Source: SAR202 cluster bacterium bin87 | GTDB taxonomy: Bacteria; Chloroflexota; Dehalococcoidia; Lucifugimonadales; UBA3495 | Reading direction: 5' to 3' | Length of the DNA: 64,000 nucleotides | NCBI GenBank assembly: GCA_002238825.1 | Contig: MPNC01000001.1 | Location: 248,001 to 312,000 of the forward strand | Part shown: in pieces, positions 8,475 through 16,540 of the stretch | How the letters are laid out: each line of letters starts with the position of its first letter | Numbering within the stretch: position 1 is the first letter of the stretch | Made by a program: the position numbers and the translations under genes | Notes under the pieces: model-generated | Told to the model about the DNA's origin: nothing | The model's input: only the letters and a program-made list of their open reading frames with translations | Databases searched by the model: none

Positions 8475-9527
8475 ATGCGCTCGCCGATGGCGTACGCACT
8501 TTCGGAAGCCAACGCCGTCGACTACCTGCTTGGTCACGGGCTGATATCCGCCGCCCAGGCGAGTTCGGCCTCTGCCCATGAGCTTGGCGGCGGCGTGTCC
8601 AATATCGTCGTCCGCGTGGATTTTGGCGGCCAGCCTGACGGCGTCGTAATCAAGCAGTCCCTGCCGCGTTTGCGCGTCCAGCAGGAATGGCTGGCGGACC
8701 AGGCACGCATCCATCGCGAGGCGGCGGCCCTGCGGTATTTTGAGGGCGTGTTGCCGCGACCGGCCCTGCCGGTTGTGCTTCACGACGACCCGGCAAACTT
8801 CCTGTTCGTGATGACCGCCGCGCCGGAGGGCGCCCGGACCTGGAAGGACGACCTCCTTTCCGGGCGCGTCGATACACGGGTCGCCGCGGAGGTCGGGCGT
8901 TTGCTGGGCGCAATGCACCGACAATCCGCCATCGCCGCAGCCGCCATACCTCCTGACCTCCAGGAATTCGCCGATCAACGCTGCTTCGTTCAACTGAGGG
9001 TCGACCCCTATCACCGGGCCACTGCCCAGGTGCATACCGACTTGGCCGAACCCATCGAAGGCGAAGCCCAGGCCATGTTGGGCCGTCGCCTCTGCCTCGT
9101 GCACGGCGACTACAGCCCCAAGAACGTCATCGTCTCCCACGCCGATGGGGAACCAACTGCGTTCTTGCTGGACTTCGAAGTCGTTCACCTGGGCAACCCG
9201 GTTTTCGATCTGGCGTTTATGTTGAACCATCTCACCTTGAAAGCCATCCACCGGCCCGACCTGGCAGGCCGGTTCAACTCGGCCGGTGCTGCGTTCTGGT
9301 CCGCGTACTGCTCCAATGCGCCGGCCTTTGTCGCCGACGCCATGCAACTGCAGGGAGAGACAATCCGACAAATGGGTGTGCTATTGCTGGCTCGAATCGA
9401 CGGCAAATCACCGGCCGAGTACATCACGACCAATTCGCAGAAATCCGTTGCTCGCCGCCTTGCCAGGATGATCCTCGGCAACGAAATCTGTTCATTGCCG
9501 GATTTGCATGATGCCCTGCTCAGTTGA
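8475..9527 (+). CDS. Aminoglycoside phosphotransferase (APH) family kinase-like protein
   Basis: A 350-residue APH/choline-kinase-fold protein. It has an N-lobe with GGGVSNIVVRV and a VIKQSLP lysine, the catalytic loop VHGDYSPKNVIV (HxDxxxxN) and the metal-binding LLDFEVVHLGNPVFDLAF. The VHGDYSPKN form resembles methylthioribose kinase and related small-molecule kinases rather than antibiotic-resistance enzymes. The ATG at 8475 is used; ATG at 8487 is an equally good alternative. It sits 39 bases after the luciferase-like gene and before ribH. The substrate is unknown; a sugar- or amine-containing metabolite is the family norm. Confidence 0.8.
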   Translation: MRSPMAYALSEANAVDYLLGHGLISAAQASSASAHELGGGVSNIVVRVDFGGQPDGVVIKQSLPRLRVQQEWLADQARIHREAAALRYFEGVLPRPALPVVLHDDPANFLFVMTAAPEGARTWKDDLLSGRVDTRVAAEVGRLLGAMHRQSAIAAAAIPPDLQEFADQRCFVQLRVDPYHRATAQVHTDLAEPIEGEAQAMLGRRLCLVHGDYSPKNVIVSHADGEPTAFLLDFEVVHLGNPVFDLAFMLNHLTLKAIHRPDLAGRFNSAGAAFWSAYCSNAPAFVADAMQLQGETIRQMGVLLLARIDGKSPAEYITTNSQKSVARRLARMILGNEICSLPDLHDALLS

Positions 9528-9560
9528 CCACCCTGGAACGACTGGCGTCGCAAGAATCTG

Positions 9561-9590
9561 GTGACACCGTCTGCGGCTACGTAGTACACT
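9561..9590 (+). promoter_or_regulatory. Candidate sigma70 promoter for ribH
   Basis: GTGACA (9561-9566) and TACACT (9585-9590) are separated by 18 bases, 63 bases before the ribH start. I looked for an FMN riboswitch in the 125-base leader and saw none. Confidence 0.4.
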
Positions 9591-9652
9591 TGCCTCGCGG
9601 GTATCCGGCCCAAGGCCCGGGCGCCTAGCTCCCGATCAGAGGAGATGAGAGC

Positions 9653-10126
9653 TTGCCGCAGGAATTGACCGCCGGGTTGGATGGGACCGGCCTTCGCGTC
9701 GCGGTGGTTGCCGCTCGGTTCAACTATGTGATCACCAAGAACCTGATGGAAGGCGCCGTTTCCACGCTGGCACAGTACGGCGTACGCGATGGCGACATCA
9801 CCACCTCATGGGTTCCGGGCTCGTTTGAACTGCCCGTGGTCGCCAAATCGTTGGCTCAATCCGGGCGCTACGACGCGGTGATTTGCCTGGGAGCCGTGAT
9901 ACGTGGCGAGACCAGTCACTACGACATGGTGTGCAATCAGGCGGCCTCTGGTATCGCCGCCGTCGGTCGCGAAACCGGCATCCCCACCATGTTTGGAGTA
10001 TTGACCACCGAAAACATGGAGCAGGCCATCAACCGCTCCGGCGGCAAGGTTGGCAATCTTGGCTCCGACTGCGCGGTCGGCGCCATCGACTGCGCCCGCC
10101 TTCTGCAGGCGATCAAGACCGGCTGA
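9653..10126 (+). CDS. ribH: 6,7-dimethyl-8-ribityllumazine synthase
   Basis: A 157-residue protein, normal for the family. It catalyses the penultimate riboflavin step, joining 5-amino-6-ribitylaminouracil with 3,4-dihydroxybutanone phosphate. Family signatures are VAARFNYVITKNLMEGA, the substrate loop WVPGSFELPVVAK, GAVIRGETSHYD (usually GETxHFD; the catalytic His is present) and FGVLTTENMEQA. The start is a TTG at 9653 preceded by AGAGGAG eight bases upstream. It stands alone here, without ribA/B/D/E beside it. Its presence among flavin monooxygenases fits a high flavin demand, although that link is inferred. Confidence 0.95.
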   Translation: MPQELTAGLDGTGLRVAVVAARFNYVITKNLMEGAVSTLAQYGVRDGDITTSWVPGSFELPVVAKSLAQSGRYDAVICLGAVIRGETSHYDMVCNQAASGIAAVGRETGIPTMFGVLTTENMEQAINRSGGKVGNLGSDCAVGAIDCARLLQAIKTG

Positions 10127-10150
10127 GCCGACAGGCGGGTGTGAACAGCA

Positions 10151-10840
10151 ATGCAGGCTACCGTAGAGTTCGATCCCAGTTACTCTCTGCTGACCATTGA
10201 CCTGACGGCTGGCGAATCCATCAAGGCGGAACCCGGAGCGATGGTCGCGCAGCAGGGAGTTGCGATGGCCACCGGCATGAGCGGCTCCGGCGGCCTTTTC
10301 GGGGGGATACGCCGCATGATGGGCGGCGAGTCCTTCTTCGTAAACACCTTCACCGCCGAGGTTTCCGGCGGCTGGGTCAGCCTGGCTCCGCCGGCTCCCG
10401 GCGACGTTGGATCGTTTACTCTGGAGCCGGGCAACAACCTGTTTCTTCAGTCCAGTTCGTTCCTGGCCAGCACCGGTAACGTGCAGATCGACAGTCAGTT
10501 TCAGGGATTTCGCGGGTTTTTCAGCGGAGAGAGCCTGTTCTTCATCCGCGCTTACTCGCAGCAGGGCACGGGTACCGTGTACTACAACTCCTATGGCGCC
10601 ATCAAACAGATTCCGGTGAACCCGGGCCAGGAGTTGGTGGTGGATACCGGTCACCTCGTGGCCTTTAGCGACGACGTCGAATATTCAATTGGCAAAGTCG
10701 GGGGCATCCGCTCGCTCATCGCCGGCGGCGAGGGTCTGGTGATGAAATTCCGCGGCAGCGGAACCGTGTGGATCCAAACGCGTAACCTCGCTTCTCTGGC
10801 TGAAAAGCTGAACCCATTCCTGCCCAAGCGCGGGCAATAG
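10151..10840 (+). CDS. TIGR00266 / AIM24 family protein
   Basis: A 229-residue beta-rich protein of the AIM24/TIGR00266 family. It shows LTAGESIKAEPGAMVAQQGV near the start, GIRRMMGGESFFVNTFTA, SFLASTGNVQID, GGIRSLIAGGEGLVMKFRGSG and VWIQTRNLASLAEKL at the end. The family is widespread in bacteria, and its only well-studied relative is a mitochondrial inner-membrane organisation protein; no enzymatic role is known. It starts 24 bases after ribH and may be co-transcribed. There is no signal peptide or transmembrane helix. Confidence 0.85.
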   Translation: MQATVEFDPSYSLLTIDLTAGESIKAEPGAMVAQQGVAMATGMSGSGGLFGGIRRMMGGESFFVNTFTAEVSGGWVSLAPPAPGDVGSFTLEPGNNLFLQSSSFLASTGNVQIDSQFQGFRGFFSGESLFFIRAYSQQGTGTVYYNSYGAIKQIPVNPGQELVVDTGHLVAFSDDVEYSIGKVGGIRSLIAGGEGLVMKFRGSGTVWIQTRNLASLAEKLNPFLPKRGQ

Positions 10841-10961
10841 CCCCCGTACCCATCGGGAACCGTGTACCGGCGCCGGCGAAAGCTTGAAGTGCCGTGCTGC
10901 TTTCTCGCGGATCACCCCTGCCCAGTATGACCTGACCTCCCGTCTGCACAGGAGACAAGAT

Positions 10962-11876
10962 ATGGAATTTGGCGTGACCATACCCAACAACTGGGGTGTC
11001 GAAGACCCCCAGGCCGTCGTCAATTTTGGCCCGCTGGCGGAAGAGTTGGGGTTCGATTCCGTTTGGGTAATGGACCACCTTTTCAACAACGGTTACATCC
11101 GCGAACGACTGGACGACAAGCCTTACTACCACCCCATGGCGACGCTGTCCCATGTGTCGGCCCTGACTTCGCGAGTGAAACTGGGCACATCGGTGCTCGT
11201 TTTGCCGTACCACAACCCGGTGGAGTTGGCGAAGTACGCCGCAACACTGGATCAGATGTCTGGTGGCCGAGTGATCCTGGGCGTTGGAGTTGGCGCCATG
11301 GCCCCGGAATTCGAGGCGTTGGGAATACCGTTGAATCAGCGCGGTTCCCTGACCAATGAGTCCATGGACATCATGCGCGAGCTGTGGTCCAACGAAGACC
11401 CTCGGTACAGTAGTGATCGCTGGGAATTTGGCGACCTCAAGTTCGCACCCAAGCCGGCGCAATCTGCGGGCGGATCGCCTCACGTGCCCCTCTGGGTCGG
11501 TGGCGGCAGTCCCGGAGCCCTGCGTCGTGCCGCCCGGCGAGGCAATGGGTGGCATCCGTCCGGCATGAGCGCCGAGGAGTTCGCCATTGGTCGCCAGCGT
11601 GTCCGGGAATTGGCCGAGTCCGCGGGCCGCAACCCGGATGACCTGGCGATGTCCGCCCGCGTGGAGGTGGAAGCCCACGGCGGCCCGTCCAGCCAGCGCT
11701 CCGCCGACCGGTCACGCCTCCCCGGACACGACGCTGCTGGCATGGTAGCCGGAATCGCCGCCTACCAGGAGGCCGGCGTCGAGCACATCGTCCTGGCCCT
11801 AAATACGGGCGTTGTCGGCCGCCTCCGGGAACTGATGCATTCCATCGCGGCTGATGTGATCCCGCAATTCAATTAG
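10962..11876 (+). CDS. Luciferase-like (LLM class) flavin-dependent oxidoreductase 2
   Basis: A 304-residue member of the luciferase-like group. It shows EFGVTIPNNWGVEDPQAVV, LGFDSVWVMDHLF, LGTSVLVLPYHNPVELAKYAATLD, GGRVILGVGVGAMAPEFEALG and VPLWVGGGSPGALRRAARRG. The start is the ATG at 10962 with AGGAGA ten bases before it; the open frame runs 26 codons further upstream but without conservation. About 120 bases separate it from the AIM24-type gene. A bidirectional hairpin terminator follows at 11941-11963. Confidence 0.9.
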   Translation: MEFGVTIPNNWGVEDPQAVVNFGPLAEELGFDSVWVMDHLFNNGYIRERLDDKPYYHPMATLSHVSALTSRVKLGTSVLVLPYHNPVELAKYAATLDQMSGGRVILGVGVGAMAPEFEALGIPLNQRGSLTNESMDIMRELWSNEDPRYSSDRWEFGDLKFAPKPAQSAGGSPHVPLWVGGGSPGALRRAARRGNGWHPSGMSAEEFAIGRQRVRELAESAGRNPDDLAMSARVEVEAHGGPSSQRSADRSRLPGHDAAGMVAGIAAYQEAGVEHIVLALNTGVVGRLRELMHSIAADVIPQFN

Positions 11877-11940
11877 CTGCACATCCGGGCGGCGGCATTT
11901 CGACTCGTGCCGATTGTGCCGGGGCGATACCCAAGCGAAA

Positions 11941-11963
11941 GGGGGCGATGCAATATCGCCCCC
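11941..11963. terminator. Bidirectional hairpin terminator between convergent genes
   Basis: A perfect 9-bp stem (GGGGGCGAT / ATCGCCCCC) with a 5-base loop lies between the ends of the luciferase-like gene (11876, plus) and the Mo hydroxylase subunit (12001, minus). Short T-rich stretches follow it on both strands. Confidence 0.7.
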
Positions 11964-12000
11964 ATGGTTTTGTGGCCGTTGTTGGAGATGGGCCAACCGG

Positions 12001-14268
12001 CTACAGGGTTGCCTCCAGGATACTCCCCGGTGTGATGGGCAGGCTCGTCAGCCGTTGGTCGGTGGCATGGCCCACCGCGTTGGCGACGGCCGCCAACGGG
12101 GGAACGATGGGGACCTCTCCAACACCGCGAACTCCGTACGGGTGGCCTGGATTGGCGACCTCCACGATGACCGTGTCGATCATGGGCAGGTCCAGCGAAG
12201 TCGGCATGCGGTAATCCAGGAAGCTGGAGTTCATCATCTGTCCGTTGTCACTGAAGTAATACTCTTCGTTCAACGCCCAGCCGATGCCCTGGACCGCTCC
12301 TCCCTGGATCTGCCCTTCCACATAGCTGGGATGTACCGCTTTGCCGGCATCCTGGATTGCGGTGTAGCGCAGGATTTCGGTCTTTCCGGTTTCCGGATCA
12401 ACCTCAACGTCCACCAGATGCACGCCGAAGGAATTGCCCTCGCCGGTCGGGTCGAGGCTTGCGGTGCCGGTAATGCCGCCGCCGGTGGTGTAGAGCTGGC
12501 GCGCCAGATCCTTGAAGGTGAAGCTCAACTCTTCCGACTTGTGCCGGATTATGCCATCTTCGTACTCAACCTCTTCGGCCGGCACATCCCAGATGGAAGC
12601 CGCCCGCTCGACCATTTGGCCCTTGACGTCTTCCGCCGCGAGAATGGCCGCCCAACCGGTCGCAAAGGTCGTACGGCTACCGCCGGTGACCATGGTGAAC
12701 CCGATTGAGTCCGTATCGACCACCTGTGGCTTGATCTCTTCGTAGGAGATACCAAGGGTCTCCGCCGCCTGCTGCGCGATCGAAGCCCGGGACCCTCCGA
12801 TATCCACCGACCCCTCGATCAGGTTGACAGTCCCGTCCGGATTGACCGTCATGTTGACGCTGGAATGGAAGCCCCGGTTCATCCAAAAGCCGGCAGCGAT
12901 GCCGCGCCCGCGGTTAGGTCCTGCCAGAGGCGTGCGGTAGTGCTCGTGGTTACGCGCCGCTTCCAGGCATTCCACCAGGCCGATCTTTTGGAACACCGGA
13001 CCCTCAACCTTGCGCGAACCCTCGGTCACCGCGTTGTTCAGGCGGAATTCCACCGGGTCCACGCCTAGCTTCTGGCAGACTTCGTCCACGACCTGCTCCA
13101 CTCCAAAAGCCGCCTGCGGGGAACCGGGAGCGCGATAGGCTGCCGTCTTGGGCTTGTTGACCACTACGTCGTAACCCTCGATGGTCCCGTTTTCCAGTTC
13201 GTAGCACGCGAAGGCGCAGGTCGCGCCCTGCATCACCGGAGACCCGGGATAGGCGCCCGCTTCAAAAGCCAGCTCGATTTCCGCGGCAGTGATCTTTCCC
13301 GCTGAGTTCGCGCCCATCTTGACGCGCATCCAACTCCCGGGAGCGGGCCCGCTGCCCTCGAAAACTTCGGTGCGGGTCATCAACAACTTCACCGGGGCGC
13401 CGGCCTTCCGTGACAGCAGCGCGGCGACCGGCTCCAGGTAGAACGTGACCTTGCCGCCGAATCCGCCGCCGATCTCCATGGGAGTCACGCGAACGTTCGA
13501 CACGTCGACCCGCAACACGTCAGCAGTGTTGGCGCGCACCACAAAAGCGCCCTGGGTGCTGCACCAGACGTTGATCTGCCCGTCGGCACGCCAGTGAGCC
13601 GTTGCGTTATGCGGCTCGATGTATCCCTGATGTACCGAAGCCGTGCTGAATTCGCGTTCGACGATCACGTCGGAGTTGGCAAAACCGGCCGCCGTGTCGC
13701 CCTTCTCGAATTTCATGTAGGAGGCGACATTGCTGGGCTGGTCCGAGACCTCGCCCATGGCAGACGTGTGGATCAGATCGTCGTGGAGCAGCGGCGCGCC
13801 GTCCTGCATCGCGGCGCGCACGTCGATCACGGGCTCCAAGACTTCGTAGTCGACGCTGATCAGGGACAACGCCGCTTCCGCGATGTGGGCATTGTCCGCG
13901 GCGACCGCGGCGACGGCATGCCCGCGATATAGCGCCTTGTCGCTGGCGAGGAAGTTGTCGCTCAGGAACTTAAACCGGTTGTAGTCGTTGCCCAGATCCT
14001 CTCTGCTGAGCGCAGCCAAAGGCAGGTCAGCGGCGGTCACCACCGCCCGCACGCCATCCAGCGCTTCGGCTCTGGACGTGTCGATGGACTTGATGCGAGC
14101 GTGGGCGTGCGGACTTCGCAAGACTCGAGCCTGCAACATGCCGGTAAGATCAAGGTCCGCGCCGTACTGGGCGCGACCCGTAACTTTATCGACTCCGTCG
14201 GGACGCACGGGGCGCGTCCCCACCACTTCGAATTCCACTTCCGATAGCACTTGGTTGGCCGTGGTCAA
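12001..14268 (-). CDS. Molybdenum hydroxylase large (Mo-binding) subunit, xanthine dehydrogenase family
   Basis: A 755-residue catalytic subunit of a xanthine oxidase-type hydroxylase. Residues 15-120 are the a/b hammerhead domain (GRAQYGADLDLTGMLQARVL). The Mo-pterin segments include EIGGGFGGKVTFYLEP and TAAYRAPGSPQAAFG, and the catalytic Glu is in GVGEVPIVPPLAAVANAV near the C terminus. The AYRxxG loop is not the CO-dehydrogenase AYRCSFR type, so CO is unlikely as substrate; an N-heterocycle, aldehyde or aryl-CoA is more likely. The start is a TTG at 14268 with a strong GGAGGTGA. It is the last gene of a FAD - 2Fe-2S - Mo operon, separated from the middle gene by 104 bases that hold a palindrome. 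Confidence 0.92.
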   Translation of the reverse strand: MTTANQVLSEVEFEVVGTRPVRPDGVDKVTGRAQYGADLDLTGMLQARVLRSPHAHARIKSIDTSRAEALDGVRAVVTAADLPLAALSREDLGNDYNRFKFLSDNFLASDKALYRGHAVAAVAADNAHIAEAALSLISVDYEVLEPVIDVRAAMQDGAPLLHDDLIHTSAMGEVSDQPSNVASYMKFEKGDTAAGFANSDVIVEREFSTASVHQGYIEPHNATAHWRADGQINVWCSTQGAFVVRANTADVLRVDVSNVRVTPMEIGGGFGGKVTFYLEPVAALLSRKAGAPVKLLMTRTEVFEGSGPAPGSWMRVKMGANSAGKITAAEIELAFEAGAYPGSPVMQGATCAFACYELENGTIEGYDVVVNKPKTAAYRAPGSPQAAFGVEQVVDEVCQKLGVDPVEFRLNNAVTEGSRKVEGPVFQKIGLVECLEAARNHEHYRTPLAGPNRGRGIAAGFWMNRGFHSSVNMTVNPDGTVNLIEGSVDIGGSRASIAQQAAETLGISYEEIKPQVVDTDSIGFTMVTGGSRTTFATGWAAILAAEDVKGQMVERAASIWDVPAEEVEYEDGIIRHKSEELSFTFKDLARQLYTTGGGITGTASLDPTGEGNSFGVHLVDVEVDPETGKTEILRYTAIQDAGKAVHPSYVEGQIQGGAVQGIGWALNEEYYFSDNGQMMNSSFLDYRMPTSLDLPMIDTVIVEVANPGHPYGVRGVGEVPIVPPLAAVANAVGHATDQRLTSLPITPGSILEATL

Positions 14269-14290
14269 TTTGGTTCACCTCCATAACGAT

Positions 14291-14318
14291 GTAGGGGCGA
14301 ATGATTATTCGCCCCCAC
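14291..14318. repeat. GGGGCGA-type palindrome inside the Mo-hydroxylase operon
   Basis: A 9-bp perfect stem GGGGCGAAT / ATTCGCCCC with loop GATT; with flanking GT/AC the arms reach 12 positions with one mismatch. It lies between the 2Fe-2S and Mo subunit genes and shares its core with hairpins at 11941, 18383 and 37185. It may set the relative output of the subunits by stabilising or attenuating the mRNA, or be a dispersed REP-like element. Confidence 0.6.
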
Positions 14319-14372
14319 GTTGAGAACATCGAAACCGGTGCCGGATCTTCGCCGCCGACAACGAACGAGAGC

Positions 14373-14849
14373 TTATGCCCGCATTCGTTCTCCCGCGTCA
14401 ATTACCGCACGGACGATCTTGTCGTAACCGGTGCAACGGCACAGATTGCCGGCCAGCCAGTGGCGTATGCGCGCCTCGTCGGCGTCCGGCTCGGCTTCCA
14501 GAAGGGCCTTGGCGGCGACAATGAAGCCCGGCGTGCAGATTCCGCACTGGAGGGCAGCGTTTTCCAGGAACGACTGCTGAATGGGATGGAGCCCCTCAGC
14601 GGAGGCCACACCTTCAATAGTGTTGACCTCGGAACCCTGTGCCTCCACTCCCAGGACCAGGCACGAAGTGACAATGCGTCCGTCCAGGTTGACGGTGCAT
14701 GCTCCACAGTTGCCGTCGTTGCAACCCTCTTTGGAGCCGGTCATACCCACGACGTCGCGAAGGCATTCCAACAGGCTCTGTCGCGGCTCGCACAGGAAGT
14801 CGGTCTGGTTACCGTTGATTGTGGTAGTTACGTGGACAAGTCCGGGCAT
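14373..14849 (-). CDS. Molybdenum hydroxylase 2Fe-2S subunit
   Basis: A 158-residue iron-sulfur subunit with both expected clusters. The plant-type set is in KEGCNDGNCGACTVNLDG with the fourth Cys in VTSC; the second set is CGICTPGF and LCRCTGYDKIV. The length is normal for CoxS/XdhC-type subunits. It passes electrons from the Mo site to FAD. The ATG at 14849 follows GGGAGGAA and lies two bases after the stop of the FAD subunit gene, so translation is coupled. Confidence 0.95.
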   Translation of the reverse strand: MPGLVHVTTTINGNQTDFLCEPRQSLLECLRDVVGMTGSKEGCNDGNCGACTVNLDGRIVTSCLVLGVEAQGSEVNTIEGVASAEGLHPIQQSFLENAALQCGICTPGFIVAAKALLEAEPDADEARIRHWLAGNLCRCTGYDKIVRAVIDAGERMRA

Positions 14850-14851
14850 TG

Positions 14852-15727
14852 TTATTCCTCCCCTCGGGCGCGCCGGATGGCAATGTTCAGGGTGCGGCGG
14901 GTCAGCACATCCACCAGGTGATGCCGTTGGCGGATCGTGCCGCGCATGTCTGTGATGGGGGTCGCGGCCTCGCTGGCCAGGCGTCCCGCCTCGGCGATCG
15001 CGTCGTCCGAAACTCCCTTTCCGGCCAGGCTGTCGCCGGCTGCGGTGGCAAGTATCGGGGTTGGCCCTACGGAGGCCAGGGCGATGCGCGCGGACTGGAC
15101 CGTCTGTCCCGACGCGTCGAGAACCACAGAAGAGGAAACGCCGGCTACGGCAATGTCCATCTCATTCCGCGGGATGAAACGCAGGTACGCGGTGCCTGAA
15201 TTGGCGGCTGGAGCCGGGATTTGGATGCCAACCAGAATTTCGCCGGGTTCCAGGACACTCCGGCCCGGTCCGGTGCAGAAATCCTCGGCTGCGACGGCGC
15301 GCCAGCCATTGGGGCCGTTGATGTGCGCTTCGCCACTGAGAGTAATTATCGGAGGGATACTGTCGCCGGAAGGCGCAGCATTGCACAAGTTCCCGCCGAT
15401 CGAAGCCCGGCCCTGGATCTGGATACTCCCGATAAGACCGGCGGCATCAATCAAACCGGGATAGGCAGCGGCTACCGCCTGGTTTTGATAGATCTCGTAA
15501 CACGGTACGGCAGCGCCCAGGCGCAGTCCGCTGTCGGTCAATTCGATCTGGTTCAATTCGGGGATGCTCTTGGCGTCCACCAGAACGTCCAGTTCTCGCC
15601 TGCCGCCACGCAGTTGGACGATTATGTCCGTTCCACCGGCCAACGGGCGGGCGCGATCGCCGTTTGCGGACAACACCGAAACGGCTTCGCTAAGAGATGT
15701 AGGGGCAACGTAATCAATAGCTCGCAT
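14852..15727 (-). CDS. Molybdenum hydroxylase FAD-binding subunit
   Basis: A 291-residue CoxM/XdhB-type flavoprotein. It opens AIDYVAPTSLSEAVSVLSAN, then ARPLAGGTDIIVQLRGG (the FAD pyrophosphate loop), and RASIGGNLCNAAPSGDSIPPI, the second conserved FAD loop. The C-terminal domain holds ARIALASVGPTPILA. I choose the ATG at 15727, preceded by GGAGGAGGTG; a GTG two codons upstream overlaps that ribosome-binding site. It is the first gene of the three-subunit operon. An extended -10 lies only about 20 bases upstream, so the leader is very short. Confidence 0.93.
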   Translation of the reverse strand: MRAIDYVAPTSLSEAVSVLSANGDRARPLAGGTDIIVQLRGGRRELDVLVDAKSIPELNQIELTDSGLRLGAAVPCYEIYQNQAVAAAYPGLIDAAGLIGSIQIQGRASIGGNLCNAAPSGDSIPPIITLSGEAHINGPNGWRAVAAEDFCTGPGRSVLEPGEILVGIQIPAPAANSGTAYLRFIPRNEMDIAVAGVSSSVVLDASGQTVQSARIALASVGPTPILATAAGDSLAGKGVSDDAIAEAGRLASEAATPITDMRGTIRQRHHLVDVLTRRTLNIAIRRARGEE

Positions 15728-15747
15728 GGGCACCTCCTCCGGCGCAG

Positions 15748-15756
15748 ATTATAGCA
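15748..15756 (-). promoter_or_regulatory. Extended -10 promoter of the Mo-hydroxylase operon
   Basis: On the minus strand the sequence reads TGCTATAAT (TGn plus a perfect TATAAT). Transcription would start about 12-15 bases before the ATG at 15727, with the GGAGGAGGTG site at the very 5' end of the mRNA. Confidence 0.6.
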
Positions 15757-15884
15757 CGAACGACGGCCTTTTCAGCGGTCGTCTGCCCGAAGCCGGCGGC
15801 AGCAGACGCACGACGCCGGCCGGGGCAATAAATCATCGAGGGACGGGCGCCATGATACCGTAACCGGAACGGTCGCGCCACAAA

Positions 15885-16478
15885 TCATGGCCGTCTGGCC
15901 AACATCGCCTGCAATCTGTCCCGCACTCCAGGCCATTCGCTATCGATGATCCCGTAGTAAACAGAATGTCGATTGACACCGTCGCGGGCTATCCGGTGGT
16001 TGCGCAGCACCCCTTCCCGAACGGCTCCGATACGTTCGATCGCGCGTCGCGACCGCGTGTTGCGGTGGTCGGCTTTCAGGCACACACGCAAGGCGCCCAA
16101 GTCCTCGAATGCATGCCGCAACAGGAGGAATTTGCATTCCGTGTTGACGGCGGTGCGCTGGTACGCTGCTCCGTACCAGGTCATGCCAATTTCCAGCGCA
16201 CGATTGGGTCGGTCGATATCCAGATACCCGGTGGAGCCGATCGCTCGGTCTTCGGCCTGGTCAACTACGGCGAACTGTACCCGTTCTTCGCGGTCGTTTC
16301 GCGCGATGCACGATTCGATCCAGTCGCGGGCGTCATCCAGGCTTGCCAGGGCGGGCCTGGAAAGATAGCGCCAAATCTCTTCATCGTCGCCGACACGGAA
16401 CAGATCTGCGGCGTGCTGCGGACCGATGGGTTCCAGGCGTACGTGGTTGCCGTTCAAGGTGATCGGTTGCGGGTTCAT
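15885..16478 (-). CDS. GNAT family N-acetyltransferase (RimJ/RimL-like)
   Basis: A 197-residue acetyltransferase. Signs are HVRLEPIGPQHAADLF, WIESCIARNDREERVQFAVV, AIGSTGYLDID, ALEIGMTWYGAAYQRTAVN (a substrate/acetyl-CoA region of the RimJ-like branch), LRVCLKADHRNTRSRRAIERIGA with the CoA-binding Arg/Asn set, and REGVLRNHRIARDGVNRHSV. Members acetylate protein N termini or small amines. GAGGAAA precedes the ATG. It lies between the Mo operon promoter and a convergently oriented run of minus-strand genes. The substrate is unknown. Confidence 0.9.
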   Translation of the reverse strand: MNPQPITLNGNHVRLEPIGPQHAADLFRVGDDEEIWRYLSRPALASLDDARDWIESCIARNDREERVQFAVVDQAEDRAIGSTGYLDIDRPNRALEIGMTWYGAAYQRTAVNTECKFLLLRHAFEDLGALRVCLKADHRNTRSRRAIERIGAVREGVLRNHRIARDGVNRHSVYYGIIDSEWPGVRDRLQAMLARRP

Positions 16479-16540
16479 GGTGTTTCCTCGTTCGTCGGTC
16501 GATCAATCGGGGAGCGCCGCATGCGGACCTGCACCCAGTG

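Noticed and set aside
9528-9652. FMN riboswitch upstream of ribH
   Set aside because: None of the conserved FMN-aptamer segments are recognisable in the 125-base leader.
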